Source of the DNA: Canna indica
Taxonomy: Eukaryota; Streptophyta; Magnoliopsida; Zingiberales; Cannaceae
NCBI GenBank assembly: GCA_034359265.1
Contig: CP136894.1
Span: 27,434,501 to 27,498,500 of the forward strand
Length of the DNA stretch: 64,000 nucleotides
Reading direction: 5' to 3'
The notes beneath the pieces were generated by a model. The model did no database searches. It had not been told where the DNA came from and was given only the letters and a program-made list of their open reading frames with translations. Position numbers and translations under genes: made by a program. This document shows positions 47,169-59,106 of this stretch, one piece after another (positions within the stretch are counted from its first letter, which is position 1; the number at the start of each line of letters is the position of its first letter).

Positions 47169-47896
47169 ATACCTTAGTCATTCGGAATCAATACTCGTGG
47201 AGGGTGGATATGCAATTATGCTAGTGTAGCAATCAACTAATTGCAGCAAATAGTAAATAAAAGCATATAAAGTGGTAAGAACGATTATGGATGTTCCTAA
47301 TGTGATCGACCCGAGCCACGGGGTGAGTCACGGCTATCATACTAGGTTTTTTGGAACGCCGACTCTTCAAGGTGCAGTATAAACTCCATGGGGAGATTGC
47401 CAGGTTTTTTAGTGCCTTCTCAGTGTTCAAGTCATCATCACGATGGACATGAACTCCTCCTCTCTTGCGCGCGAAAATGGGGCAGCAAGCCTTCTCAAGT
47501 GCACACCCCTAAAAAATTCTACTTTTACACATTTAAAAGAAGAAGACCCCAAACAACCCTTGGGGAGAGGTTTAGGGTGAGGGAGAGAAGGATTATAACC
47601 CGAAATTTTAAGGATAAGTCTATTTAAAAGTTACAAAACACGCCACACTAACCATGCTAAAATTCTAACGTTTAAGGGTTGTCATCTCATGAAGCAAAGG
47701 GGTTCTTGAGTTTGTTTTTTGCCCAGGAAGAGCAAGAATAGTAGGCTATCTCTGACTCAATGCTTGAGTCGTGAAGCTATCGAACAATTCAAGAAACCCC
47801 CCAAAATGCATCAATTGCAACAACATATTTAAGACATGAATGTTTTAAAAACGTAACAATAATGCAAAACCAAAATTTCAAATCATGCTAAATGTT
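47169..47896 (-). other. Copia leader region, no confident gene
   Basis: This lies between the Pack-MULE and the copia primer-binding site. Read on the minus strand it follows the PBS as the untranslated leader would. Short open frames (47233-47430, 47388-47627) show no recognisable domain. Confidence 0.45.
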
Positions 47897-47908
47897 GCTC
47901 TGATACCA
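47897..47908 (-). other. Copia primer-binding site (initiator Met-tRNA type)
   Basis: TGGTATCAGAGC on the minus strand, one base after the LTR end CCCCAACA, is the standard plant retrotransposon primer site for initiator methionine tRNA. Confidence 0.85.
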
Positions 47909-49533
47909 CTGTTGGGGTACGGAGATCGAGAACATGCATCGAAAAAGGGCGAAAAAAATAGATCTCAAATGCGCAATGGAAGGGGCAAAATTTTACCTTA
48001 ACCGAAAGGAAGAAGGTGTTGCTACGATCCCAAAATTTTAGGCACACATGCTCACACCCTCTAACACAAGTCCACACCAATTAAGCAACCTTGCAACTTT
48101 GTGAAACAACTTTCTCAGGCAGCGGTCACTCGAGGCTTGTCATGGCTCAACGGACACACTTCGAAATCCCTGAATTGCACCAAAACGGTTTGGCCCTTCC
48201 ACCAAGGATCCGAACAACGAGGAGGGAGAGAAAAACGATGAGAAACCATGAAAAGAACTCAAGAAAAATACTTGTACCTTGCTAGAAATTTTGGCTTGTT
48301 GAAGAACTCATACTCTACAGCGAATTCCAGTGAAATAATGCGGCATTTCTCCTTGAGGCTTGTGGCTGTAGGAGAACAAGAGGAGAGGAGGAATTTGGTT
48401 TCTCAAAGTCGGGGTTCAAGAGAGAGAAGACTAGGGGGGAAGGCGTCAGCCTTCAACCCCTTTTTATAGGGTATTCAAAATCCCCTAGGTTTAGCCAAGG
48501 TAGTCGACCTCTCTCAATTGATGAGGTCAACTACATTAGCTGACCCTCAAAGGATATGAGGCTCGGCCATTCAAAATGGTCGGCCTCATCTCCCCTAATA
48601 AAAGGAGTCAGCTCCTATCAAAAAGCTACCTTCCTCAACCGACTTAGCCACTCTTTGACTCAAAATAGCAGACTCCCCTCCTTTGACTCAACCAACCTCA
48701 TCTAAATGAGGTCGGGTCTAGACCTAAAATGTGGTCGGGTCCATCTCATGAAACCAACCTCATGTGGTTGAGTCAAATCGCGTGTCGATCCGTACTGATT
48801 AGGGTTTCGAGGAACACTTCCTCGAGTTCTTGTGGTTCATTCTAAAGGGGAACCCTTTCCTACCTTTTGTCCATATACGAGTACAGTGATCATGTCGTGG
48901 AATGTCTGTGATAGCAGACATCGATTGCCATGCCCAAGTTTTATCTCATAAAACTTGTTACGAGAATAGCGTGTTTGTGTGTGACCCATTAGGCTCCACA
49001 CTAAGCCAACAGTGAGTCTTGCACAAACGAGTGTTCTTAATTCGATAGAACGCCTTCTATGCGAACGTGTCAAACCGTAATACCGATCCATATGTAATAC
49101 ACTCCCTCAAATCGTCTTCTCAACGATGAAAGGTTGGAAACCCCTTTTCATCTTTCATATCTACTATGGCTAGAGATTTCCTGAGACGACACTCGTTTGA
49201 AGACATAAGACATTCTCTCCTCTTATTAGAACTAATTGATTCCTTGTTGGTTGCTCACTCACCTCCATGAAAGCCTCACTCTGCCCAGAGCATTTGACGC
49301 ACGTCTTTGTGTAACATGCTAGAGAATACACCAAAGTGTTAGGTCGTCAATCACAAGGTGACCATGACAACCTCATGACCGAGGATTACTTGCACATACT
49401 ATCACCTGAGAAATGACCTATTAACACTCATGTAAGGATTCCATTTGGCGTTCCTCGAGTGGGTCCATTCAGTGAACTCACTCTCCAATGAGCGCCTACA
49501 CTTGTACATTAATGACACCTCATATGTAACTAT

Positions 49534-51481
49534 CACTATTAGAATATTGGCTATCAGCCACGGGGATCACCGACGGCCGCCCCGACCGTCAGAACTATCC
49601 ACAGCTTTCCGACGGCCGCAGCGATCGTGGCTGATGTAACCAAACCAGCCGCGGTTTGTATACGGTCGCCAAAGGTCGTCGCTCATAGCTGATGGCGCGC
49701 ATGGGGCGTGAAATGAAATAACTTAGTAGCGATGGCTTAACGGGGGCCACATAGCCGTCAGTGATATAAATAAGTCATTAGCCACGGCTAACAGCGGCCA
49801 TCGCTTATTAATTGATGGCGCAAACACGGCGTGAAAATAAAAAACACGTCACCAATGGCTTAGAGAGGGCTACGTCGGCCGTCGTTGATATAATTAGTAG
49901 TTATCCACGGTTTACCGATGGCTGATGGGCCGTCGGTGATAGACCTTTTATTTGCATTCATGCCCAACCCATCCTCTTCTCCTTCTTTTCTTTTCTCCTG
50001 CTGCCATCGCCGCCTCGTCGTTGCCCTCGCTGTCTGTCGCCGTCATCGTCGCTTGTCGCCGCTGCCCTAGCTGCTGCCTCCAAATAATCTCCGCTGACCC
50101 TTCCCCCTTTTATCTCCGTCACCATCGGCCGCCAATGCCGGCGAATGCCGGCACTGGAGAACGGTGCCGGCGTGCAGACGCCGACGTTGATTAATTGTAG
50201 ATTTATTTGTTAACTTTAGATTAATTGTAGATTAACTTTAGATTAATTTTAGATTAATTGTAGATTAATTTTAGGTTAGTTTTAGATAATTGTTAATTAA
50301 GTTTTTTTATAGATTAGTTTTAGATTAATTGTAGATTAATTACATAACACTAGCGTGCGCCGGAATCGTCCATTTTGGCCATTCACGCACCGTGTTAGGG
50401 CCACTTGGGGCACCGACCCCTCCCACTATGGGTGAGAGGCCCTCGACATCGCGGACGTAGGACCAAAGCCGAATAGCGGCCTTGGAGTCCGAGCTAACAC
50501 AGTAGAGTGCGATGATAGAGGAGTAGAGACAGGCGATGGAGGAGCAACGACATGCGATGGAGGAGCAACGACATGCGATGGAGGAGCAGAGACGTACGAA
50601 TGATGAGTTAAGACAGACGATGCAGAACATACAGGCCCTCCTCACTCAGGCCTTCTACCGATGATGTCGCAGCTGTCGTCCTTCTCGACCCAGTCGATGC
50701 TCCTGACCCAATCATCATATACTCCACCGCCTCCATCACCTCCACCATCTCCACCGCAGTCGTGAGATTTTAGTTTATTATATTTTGATACTTGTTAGTC
50801 TTCGTTTGAGGCTTAGATACTTAATAGATGTTTATACTTTACATTTCATAGTTTGATACTTATTTGCCTCCGGTTTGAGGCGTATAGTTGTTTATATACT
50901 TATAGCTGTATATATGATATTTTGATACTTGTTTGCCTCTGATTTGAGGCTTAGATTGATGATATTTAAGTAAAACTTGTATGGTTGGTTGAAAATGTAT
51001 GTGTATGATGTTTTGTTGTTGTAATATGTGATTGTAAATAGATTGTAATGTGTAAATATCAATGTATATAGAAATTTTCAAAATTTTAATTTTTTTCAGT
51101 TATATGATATAACTTCAGCCACGGCTTACCCACGTCTGCCTGTCACTACACCGTGGCTGAAAGTGTATCGTAAATAGCTGATGGCCTGGGTAGCACCAAA
51201 TATCACAGTTGCTAATAATATCATCGACGGCTAACAGCCGTGGTTGATGTGTTTAAATCAACGACAACCGCTTAAGGCCATCACTGATGTGTTTAAATCA
51301 GCGACAGCGCACGCGGCTATCGCTGATGATTACTTATGACGATAGAGGTCAGCCATTATAACTTATCTGAGATGCGCACATCAATGGCAGTGTTTTGCCA
51401 TGTTCCGCATCATCCGTGATAGTCATCACCGACGGTTCAGTCACGGCCTGACCGTCGGTGACAATGACAATTCTAGTAGTG
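49534..51481 (+). mobile_element. CACTA transposon C, deletion derivative (1.9 kb)
   Basis: The left end is CACTATTAGAATATT and the right end is TTCTAGTAGTG, with TAT on both sides (49531-49533 and 51482-51484). Subterminal repeats match those of element A. The transposase gene is absent: after one minisatellite unit (near 50353-50378) the sequence jumps directly into the last exon of the TNPA-like gene at GGCCATTCACGC. It is a classic internally deleted, non-autonomous copy of the A subfamily. Confidence 0.92.
50379..50766 (+). pseudogene. TNPA last-exon remnant, element C
   Basis: It matches the last exon of the TNPA-like genes of A (from about 21275) and B (from about 28262), including GPLGAPTPP-type sequence, an expanded coiled-coil part with repeated ATGGAGGAGCAACGACATGC units (50530-50590), and the Ser/Pro-rich end. 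Stops and frame changes are present. Confidence 0.75.
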
Positions 51482-51754
51482 TATGAGATCAACTATTCCC
51501 TACAATAGAGCATGTACAAAGTGTACTAGTCTTACTGGAGTCACTAATTCCCTACTCGGTGATCATACAACTAGGAACATCTTGAACTAGGGCCTTTGGA
51601 TTCTAGATCTCACTAGCATGATGATATCATGACCATAGAATAGTTGCCCCTGTTCATGGGTCATCATAATCTATTAATAACTTTAGATGCAGCATATGAT
51701 GAAAATTTGTCTCATTTTATTTATTACCTTTGAATAGTCTCTCAATACATTGAC

Positions 51755-52090
51755 ATGTGATTGGTTTGAGGGCACTATTCCCTTCAAAGCTTAGGTTGGC
51801 ATTTGACATAAACTTGCAAATAAGCTATTAATATGTATATTGAATTGCTTAGTTTTCTTGAAATATTTGTCATCATCAAAATTGGGGAGATTGTTGGCCC
51901 AAGGGTTCAACCTAGGCCTCATTCTCAATTTTGATGGTCACAAATATAAAACTATCTCATTTGTCAAGTTTTGAGTTCAGGGTGATAGAATGATACACTT
52001 ACAAAGTTCGTCGGAAAGATCACATGAAATCAAGTCGCGAGGGCTATAGAGGTGATCAAGTCAAAAATTAGGTCTAGGCGTAGAAAATGA
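51755..52090 (+). mobile_element. 3' end of a plus-strand copia element with LTR fragment
   Basis: TTTGTCATCATCAAAATTGG followed by GGAGAT and then TGTTGGCCCAAGG at 51892 is the usual polypurine tract and LTR start of plant copia elements. Only about 200 bp of the LTR remains before the Tekay element begins at 52091. The coding part is missing or lies beyond the minus-strand copia insertion. Confidence 0.6.
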
Positions 52091-52285
52091 TGTAATATAT
52101 CCCTAGTATTATAAATAAGCGTAACATAGTTGATTTCCCAAAGCAAAACCCAAAACAAAACCCGAAATAAAGTTTTGAGTAAAAATTCAACAAAAAATAG
52201 TAATGAGCAATTTCAGAGTTATCACTTGAACTTCGATCGATCCGCACTATGGCCGGTCACATGATACAATTTTCTAGACGTGACA
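52091..52285 (+). repeat. Short 5' LTR of Tekay element
   Basis: It starts TGTAATATATCCC and ends GACGTGACA, three bases before the PBS. At about 195 bp it is far shorter than the 3' LTR (more than 1.5 kb), so it has either lost most of U3/R or its true start lies elsewhere. Confidence 0.5.
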
Positions 52286-52288
52286 AAT

Positions 52289-52300
52289 TGGTATCAGAGC
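52289..52300 (+). other. Primer-binding site of Tekay element
   Basis: TGGTATCAGAGC, complementary to the 3' end of plant initiator methionine tRNA, lies just after the LTR end. Confidence 0.9.
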
Positions 52301-52854
52301 ATGTGGTTAGGTCCTGACTACGTCATTAGAATATAGAGTACCGTATAGGCAGGTGTTAGTATGTCAGTATACTGTGTGTTCTAGTTCACGAGACTGAGCT
52401 ACGGAGACTGCGTGCATTAGCAGCGTTATGTATGATCACTGTAAAAGTTTTAGAATTGTACTTAATTCAATATTCTTTTATATTTTTCCTGATAGTGATG
52501 GAGGCTCAAGGTGAGGCAGTGATGAGCGGTAGTGGTAGTAATTCCTTAGGCCAAAGGGTAGGGGCTGAGGACAAGGCCGAGGAAGGGGCTGCACTGGGGG
52601 TCGGGGCCGTGGGCGCCTAGCCCTGAAGGGGGCAGAGTAGGACCCCCGAGTGGCTCAGCTAGAGGCCCAAGTGGCCGAGTTGACTGAGGAGCTCCAGGGA
52701 GTGAGAGATGAGGCAACAACAGCCTCAACTCGAGCCACTAGTGGCTCAAGAGACTGAGGAACCAGTGCCACCAGTGGTCAAGGCAGTAGACCATCATGAG
52801 ATCGTAGGACACGAGGTTCCGTACCTAAAGTTTATCAGGTTGATGCCCCCATAG

Positions 52855-54686
52855 TGTTGGGTGAAATGGCTACATGTACTAGAGGGGGGGTGAATAGTAT
52901 GTTTACTAATCTTTTTGCCTAAATTCGATTTTAATCATTTTCTTAAACTACTTAGGCAATTTACGATTGAATGATTAAATGCGGAAGCGATAAATAATAA
53001 AGCAATTAATACAACCAATAAATCAAGACAAACACAATGATTTATAGTGGTTCGGCCCCAATGCCTGCTCCACTACCTAAGTAACCCACTTAGGATTTCC
53101 AAACTAACTTTACTAGATTTTCTTGTTTCCTTTACAATGAGGACGATTTCATCGGAGAGTCTACGCTCTCACACTGAATGCAGTTCCACACCCGGAAGTC
53201 TCCGTCTTCCTACTGAGAGCACTCTCCCACCTCAAACCTAAGGACAACAAGAACTAATCCTAGTAAACTAAGTTTACAATGGTGGGTTTAAGCCTTAACA
53301 CCAAGGCAACCACCAACTAAATCAAACCTAGCAATCTAGGTTTACACACTTGATGTACAATCAAAATAAACAATAAAATACAATAACAATTGGAGCAATA
53401 AATCAGTCAAACTATACTTAGCTCCAAAAGACACTCCCTAGTCCTCTTGATGCCTTGAGATGATGAATCGATAAATCTTGAAGGCTAAATCAAGGTGTTA
53501 TCCTGGAAACTAGGGATTGCAAAGGGATGGCTCAAGAAATGCTTTAGAGTTGATCAATGATGGCTCAATGGAGGTTAAGAGTGATCAAAAGTTGTTTACG
53601 GAAGGCTGGGTTTGGGTATTTATAACCCTACAACGGAAACAACGCGTCAACGGGCGGAAAATTAGTCATTTTCGCTGTTCGGTCGCATGCCGGTCGATCG
53701 TCGATCGATCGACTGATCGATCACCCGCGACTGCTGTGCCTTTTGTGTATTATTCGCACTGTTCTATCGACCAACGGGTCGACCGAATGAGACGCGACAT
53801 CATTGATGCCAAATTCGGTCGACCGATGCAGTTAAGCAAGAGGCGCGATTCTGCGATCCTCAATCCGGTCGATCGATCGGTCGACCAACGGACTCAATGT
53901 CAATTTTCCACACACTTTGGTCGACCGATCGATCGACCAAATTGCCTGCTGCCAGTTTTTGGCAGCATTCGATCGACCGACTGATCGATCGAACCTAGAC
54001 TAGATTGGGCATTTTGGTTTTTTTTGTTCATTTTTTGGTTCCGTCTTCACTAAGTCTACTTATATAACATTTATTAACTTTAAGATAATAACTTTAAAAT
54101 ATAAATGTTATATAAGGATTACCCCCCATTTGGATTCAATAAAAATATCTTAAAAATTAAAATCCTTAAGAATCAAAATCTAGTTTTTGGGGTCTAATAC
54201 AAATTTTCAGAAAACAAAAAATTTCTAATCTTTTGGGTCAAATATGGTTAGGCTAAAGGCTTCCGAAAAATCCCTAAAAATACCTTGTCATCTAATTTCT
54301 ATAAAAGGAACAATTATCGCTATTTTTTAAGTCAAGAAAAAGTCTGCGGCATATAACCCTCCAAGGTGCTCCCTAGGCTTAGTGAATTCAGAGCGATTTT
54401 CGGGTTTTCATGTTTTGGGTTTTGGGTTTGGTTTTAGGGTTCTTTGCATCATAAAGAGGATATACAACATATCTAGACACCCCAAACCTAAACTCTAACT
54501 TCTTGAAGAATTCGAGCGCATTGAGCAATGTCCTTCCAATTTTCTAATTTCTCTGATTTTTCCGATCGCGGACGTCGTGCGCTAGCCGATATGGAACCTG
54601 AAAGATTTTCTCAATGAAACATTAGTTCCATGTTTGTTATCATCAAAACCGAGATTAAGACCAAGGTTGAAAACCTTAAGCCAACA
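52855..54686 (-). mobile_element. Solo LTR 2 (TGTTGG..CCAACA family) in Tekay gag
   Basis: 1832 bp from TGTTGGGTGAAATGGC to CTTAAGCCAACA, flanked by perfect CATAG duplications (52850-52854 and 54687-54691). The TATA box is the complement of 53619-53626, so sense is minus. The palindrome cluster is at 53680-53995. This copy is uninterrupted and serves as a reference for the empty CACTA B target site. The 155-codon open frame at 53517 runs through the palindrome cluster and is not a gene. Confidence 0.95.
53680..53995. repeat. GGTCGATCGACC palindrome cluster in solo LTR 2
   Basis: About a dozen 10-12 bp palindromes such as CGGTCGATCG, GGTCGACCGA and TCGATCGATCGA lie upstream of the LTR's TATA box. 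Confidence 0.8.
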
Positions 54687-55619
54687 CATAGTTTACTGGC
54701 ACCGATCTGTTAGTGGAGGTCACTAACTTCCTAAGTAACTGCTACGAGCTATGTGAGGTGTTGGGATGTTCATTTGAGGCAGCAGCATATATGGTGGGAT
54801 TGCAGATGAGAGGATTGACTAAGGAATGGCTCCATGACTGGAGGGCCCGTAGGGGGTACTTACACCATCCCCTACATGGGACGAGTTTAAGACCACAGTG
54901 ACAGAGCGGTACCTGCCCAGGAGTGTCCGCGAGAGGCGGGCAAGAGAGTTTGAGCAGCTTGGACGATAGTCCAGCAGTATGAGATGGAGTTCAGTCGGTC
55001 GTCCCGCTACCACCCTACCTTTGTAGCTTCAGAGATGGCCAGGGTCAGGAGGTTTGTCGAGGGACTACGATCACAGATTAGTTGCTTGATTCATTACACT
55101 GAGGGCACGTCATTTGTTGAGGCCGTTGATGAGGCTATGCGGAAGGAAGCTCTAGTACCTTTAGAGCGATCTGAGGGGTACTCGAGGAAGAGGTCCATAT
55201 CTCACGGACTCGGAGAGCGACAGGCCTATTCTGAGGGCGCTGACGCGAGGCCAGACCATTAGGCGAGCAGAGGGCAGAGTATGGTCAGAGGTCGCTCAGG
55301 GTTGAGTCTAGCGCAGAGGGTAGTGACAGGGGACACATCTGTGCAGAAGAAGTCCAAGCCATCACCGTCTTGTGGATAGTGTGGCAGATGATACTGGGGT
55401 GTGTGCTACGGCCATATAGACGACACTGCGGTCAGCTTGGGCATTACAAGAAGGAATGTCCGACCAGTGGAGGTCAGGGGGTAGCCCAGTCTCGAGGGAA
55501 AGCACCCATGGTCGCAATTTCAGTGGCTCAAAGGGGTCAGACGCAGGGCAGGGGGCAGTGACTGAGTAGTTCTAGGAAGGTTCTCGCTCGAGTTTTCTCT
55601 CTTACGCCAGCCGGCGCGG

Positions 55620-56050
55620 AGGCGTCGAATGCTATGGTAGCAGGTACACTTTCAATTTGTTATGCTAGTGCTTATATTTTATTTGACCTGGGAGCCACCT
55701 ATTCCTTTGTATCTACTTCATTTTCACCTCTCTTGCGAAAAGAGAAATAGTTACTTTAGGAATCATTAGTGGTGTCGATGCCTACGGGCGATGTGGCCAT
55801 GGCTAAGTCAGTCTTTTTGGACTGCGAAGTCTATTTCTGTGATCACCTTCTAGCAGGTGACTTGGTTCTACTCCCGTCGTTGGAGTTGGATATTATTCTG
55901 GGTATGAATTGGCTGGCCACCCATTACGCGAAGGTAGACTACAGGGCTAAAATAGTCATTTTCACTAAGCTCGAGTTGTCGTAGTTCATTTTCCAAGGTG
56001 ATGGAAAAGGAGATTCTTGTAGGGTTCAGCCCTTAAGGCTCGGAAGTTAC
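55620..56050 (+). pseudogene. Tekay aspartic protease
   Basis: The active-site block reads FDLGATYSFVS where D-S-G-A-T is expected, so the residue after Asp is changed to Leu. DIILGMNWLATHYAKVDY follows (near 55890), the conserved protease C-terminal block. Stops at 55748 and 55982 break the frame. The longest open piece is 55769-55984. Confidence 0.8.
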
Positions 56051-56073
56051 TCTGTGGAGGTTGCTAGTCCTTT

Positions 56074-57060
56074 TTGGCTTTTGTGTCGGTGGCTGAGGAA
56101 TCCGAAGGGGCGGTTGGAAAGCTTAGAGAGACTCTGGTGATTAGCGAGTTCCCTAACGTGTTCACTGAGGAACTTTCGGGGTTGCCACCTGATAGAGAGA
56201 TTGAATTCTGCATTGAGTTACAGCCGGGGGTAAAATTGATATCCATCCCCCCTTATCGAATGGCATCGGCCGAGCTAAGGGAGCTCAAGGGCCAACTGCA
56301 GGAGCTCTTGGATTTGAGCTTTATTCGCCCAAGTGTTTCCCCGTGGGGAGCTCCGATACTCTTCATTAAGAAGAAGGACGAGTTCATGCGGATGTGCATT
56401 GACTATAGGCAACTGAACAAGGTTACCATCAAGAACCGATATTCATTGTCGAGGATTGATGACCTGTTCGATTAGCTGTAAGGGGTACAGTGGTTCTCCA
56501 TGATCGACTTAAGGTTTAGATACCATCAGCTAAAGATCCAGGATTAGGACGTGCCTAAGACATCTTTTTGAACGAGGTATGGACATTATGAGTTTTTGGT
56601 CATGTCGTTTGGGCTCACAAATGCACCTGCTGCGTTTATGGACCTGATTAACCGTGTGTTCAAGGAGTACTTAGATAAGTTTGTGATCGTCTTCATTGAC
56701 GATATTCTAGTATATTCTCGGAGCAGAGAGGAGCATTGCGAGCACTTGAGGATGGTTCTGACGACTCTTAGGAGGCATCAGCTTTATGCCAAGTTCTCCA
56801 AGTGCGAGTTCTAGATAGAGAGTGTGGGGTTCCTGGGGCACGTGGTGTCCCGAGAAGGGATAAAAATGGACCCCGCCATGATTGAGGTTGTGTAGAATTA
56901 GGAGAGATCGACTACGAATCTGAGATACATAGCTTCTTGGGTTTGACCGGGTACTATCGGAAGTTCGTGGAGAAATTTTCTCATATTGCGGCTCCCCTGA
57001 CCCAGTTGACTCAGAATAATGTTAAGTTTGTTTGGGATGACATATGTGAGGAGAGCTTTT
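56074..57060 (+). pseudogene. Tekay reverse transcriptase
   Basis: Conserved blocks are present: [53 protein letters not shown] (56395), [20 protein letters not shown] (56602), and the catalytic FIDDILVYS (near 56693; the Y/F-x-D-D motif is intact). Stops at 56473, 56545, 56568 and 56812 and a frame change near 56890 inactivate it. Confidence 0.92.
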
Positions 57061-57119
57061 AGAAGCTTAAGGACTGCTTGACGTCAGCACCTATACTTGT
57101 CTTGCCGTCGGGATCGGGG

Positions 57120-57480
57120 GGATTCGTCGTATACCTTGACGCCTCGAGAGTAGGATTGGGATGCATCCTTATGTAGTACGGCAAAGTCATTGCCTATGCA
57201 TCGCGGCAGTTGAACAATCATGAGAGGAATTACCCGACGCATGATCTGCAGTTGGCGACAGTGGTGTTTGCCTTAAAGCTCTGGTGTCATTATTTGTATG
57301 GCGAGGCCTGTGAGATTTATACATATCACAAGAGCCTTCGGTATCTGCTAATGCAGAAAGAGCTGAATTTGAGACATAGGAGATGGCTTGAGCTGCTTAA
57401 GGATTTACGATTGCACCATACTGTATCATCCTGGAAAGGCGAACGTTGTGGCTAACGCCTTGAGCAGGAAGTCCATGGGC
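57120..57480 (+). pseudogene. Tekay RNase H
   Basis: YLDASRVGLGCIL (near 57130) carries the first catalytic Asp. [20 protein letters not shown] and [13 protein letters not shown] follow, then in a shifted frame [15 protein letters not shown] (near 57425), with the last conserved N-x-x-A-x-x-L-S-R block. Stops and a frame shift near 57400 break it. Confidence 0.88.
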
Positions 57481-57654
57481 AGTCTTGCACACTTGACAGT
57501 TAAGAGGAGACCTCTGGCTAGAGCGTTGGTGACCTGGTTGTATGATGGGTCCGTGATTTCTATGTTTGGCACTGGGGATGTGGTGGCACACTTGCAGGTG
57601 CAGTCTACTTTGGTAGAGATGCTTCGATCAGCGCAGTAAGAGGATGCATTTTAT

Positions 57655-58580
57655 GTGTTGACTAGAGACTTTGTAGAGAGAGGAGATGCGGATGATGGAT
57701 TCCGGTTAGATGCTGAGGATGTCCTTTGGTTCAAGGACAGGATCGTGGTGCCAAATATAGCAGAGGTGAAGAGGCAGGTACTCGAGACTGGCCACCGCTC
57801 TTCTTACACCATGCATCTGGGGGCTACGAAGATGTATCGTGACCTACGGCAGCACTATTGGTGGAAAGGAATGAAGCGAGAAATGGCCGAGTATGTATAT
57901 AGGTGCTTGACCTATCAGGAAGTTAAGGCAGAGCACTTGAGGCCTATAGGATTGCTCCAGATTCTAGATGTACCCGAGTGGAAGTGGGAGAAGATCACAA
58001 TGGACTTTGTGACTGGGTTGCCGAGGCCGAGAGGAGGTCATGACTTCATTTGGGTTGTGGTGGACCGACTGACCAAGTCGACGCACTTTATTTTGGTCAA
58101 GACGACCTTCTCGGCTGAGCAATACGCCTGGCTCTTTCTGGATCGGATAGTGGCTTATCACGGGATTCTAGTGATGATCATATCAGACATGGGCACTCAG
58201 TTCACTGCCAGATTTTGGTAGTCCTTTCAGAAAGCCTTGGGTACTCATGTCCGATTTAGCATAGCCTTCCACCCTCAGACTGATGGACAGTTAGAGAGGA
58301 CTATCCAGACACTGGAGGACATGTTGCGGGCATGCGATTTGGACTTTGAGGATGGTTGGGAGAGGCACCTACCATTGGTAGAGTTTGCCTATAACAACAA
58401 CCACCATAGTAGCATCGGCATGACCCCGTTTGAGGCCCTTTATGGGCGGAGGTTTCGGTCTCCGGTGGGATGGTTTGAGGTGGGCGAGACACAGATGTTG
58501 GGACCGGACTTGGTGCAGGACGCAGTGGAAAAGGTGAAAGTGATTAAGGGCCAACTGTTGGCAGCTCAGAATTGACAGAA
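57655..58580 (+). pseudogene. Tekay integrase
   Basis: The zinc-binding part has GHRSSYTMHLGATKMYRDLR but reads CLTYQEVK where C-x-x-C-Q is usual. The catalytic core has MDFVTGLPRPRGGHDFIWVV (first Asp, near 58002), MIISDMGTQF (second Asp) and, after a stop at 58219, HPQTDGQLERTIQTLEDMLR (Glu). A stop at 58573 follows QLLAAQN. Close to full length but broken twice. Confidence 0.92.
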
Positions 58581-58581
58581 G

Positions 58582-58992
58582 ATGTATACTGGTGGCAGAT
58601 CAAGGGACCTGGAATTTATAGTTGAGAACTTGGTGTTCCTCAAGGTATCCCCTATAAAGGGGGTTGTGCGATTCGGCAAGCGAGGGAGACTGGGTCCTAG
58701 GTTCATGGGACCACTCCCCATTCTTAGTCGAAAAGGGGCTGTGGCGTATGAGCTAGCATTGCCTCCTAGCATGGACAGAGTTCACCCTGTGTTTCACGTA
58801 TCCATGTTGAAGTCATATGTTAGAGATGACTCTCATGTGATGGAGCCCACCGCTATTGAGGTAAACGTGGCGGTCTCTTATGAGGAGAGGCCCATGGAGA
58901 TTCTGGATAGGCAGGTTCGGAAATTGAGATCCAAGGAGGTTCCCTTGGTGAAGGTTCGGTGGGAACACCATTCGGGTCAGGAGGCGACCTAA
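58582..58992 (+). pseudogene. Tekay integrase C-terminus with chromodomain-like end
   Basis: FGKRGRLGPRFMGPLPILSR and HPVFHVSMLKSYVRDDSHVM are the GPF/Y-type module that follows plant chromovirus integrases. The last part, YEERPMEILDRQVRKLRSKE, resembles the reduced chromodomain of Tekay elements, which can direct insertion toward particular chromatin. The frame ends at 58992 in place of the usual W-E. Confidence 0.85.
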
Positions 58993-59085
58993 GAGTTGGA
59001 GCAGAATATATGATGGAGAAATATCCCCAGTTATTCAGTTGAGATGGTAACTTCCTTTTTCCCCTCAATTCGAGGACAAATTTTT

Positions 59086-59106
59086 TTTAAGGGGGGGGGG
59101 GGAGAT
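59086..59106 (+). other. Polypurine tract of Tekay element
   Basis: AAGGGGGGGGGGGGAGAT directly precedes TGTAATACC, the start of the 3' LTR. The run of 12 G is unusually long. Confidence 0.85.

Larger units (their letters stand above)
43500..51754 (-). mobile_element. Ty1/copia retrotransposon, minus strand, fragmentary and multiply interrupted
   Basis: Visible parts, in element order from the right, are: a LTR (51754 down to 47910), a primer-binding site at 47897-47908, a leader of about 750 bp, and gag pieces at 44810-43500. No protease, integrase or reverse transcriptase is seen. It is broken by the Pack-MULE (45621-47159), CACTA E (43639-44594) and CACTA C (49534-51481). It is not certain that the gag and the LTR come from one copy. 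Both outer limits are approximate. Confidence 0.6.
47910..51754 (-). mobile_element. 5' LTR of minus-strand copia element, interrupted by CACTA C
   Basis: The LTR begins, in plus coordinates, TGTTGGGGTACGGAG at 47910 beside the PBS. It has a TATA box on the minus strand (complement of 48461-48467, TATAAAAAGGGG). It continues to CACTA C at 49534, resumes at 51485 and probably ends at ATTGACA near 51754. The right border is tentative. Short open frames inside it are not genes. Confidence 0.55.
52498..55561 (+). pseudogene. Tekay gag, interrupted by solo LTR 2
   Basis: It starts at 52498 (MEAQGEAVMSGSGSN), with stops from 52618. It is cut at 52854 by solo LTR 2 and resumes at 54692. The gag core is recognised in GLQMRGLTKEWLHDWRARR (near 54800), then in another frame YEMEFSRSSRYHPTFVASEM and FVEGLRSQISCLIHY (54975-55090). 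A CCHC zinc knuckle of the form CGQLGHYKKECP lies near 55430. Capsid and RNA-binding roles are known for the family; this copy is inactive. Confidence 0.85.
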
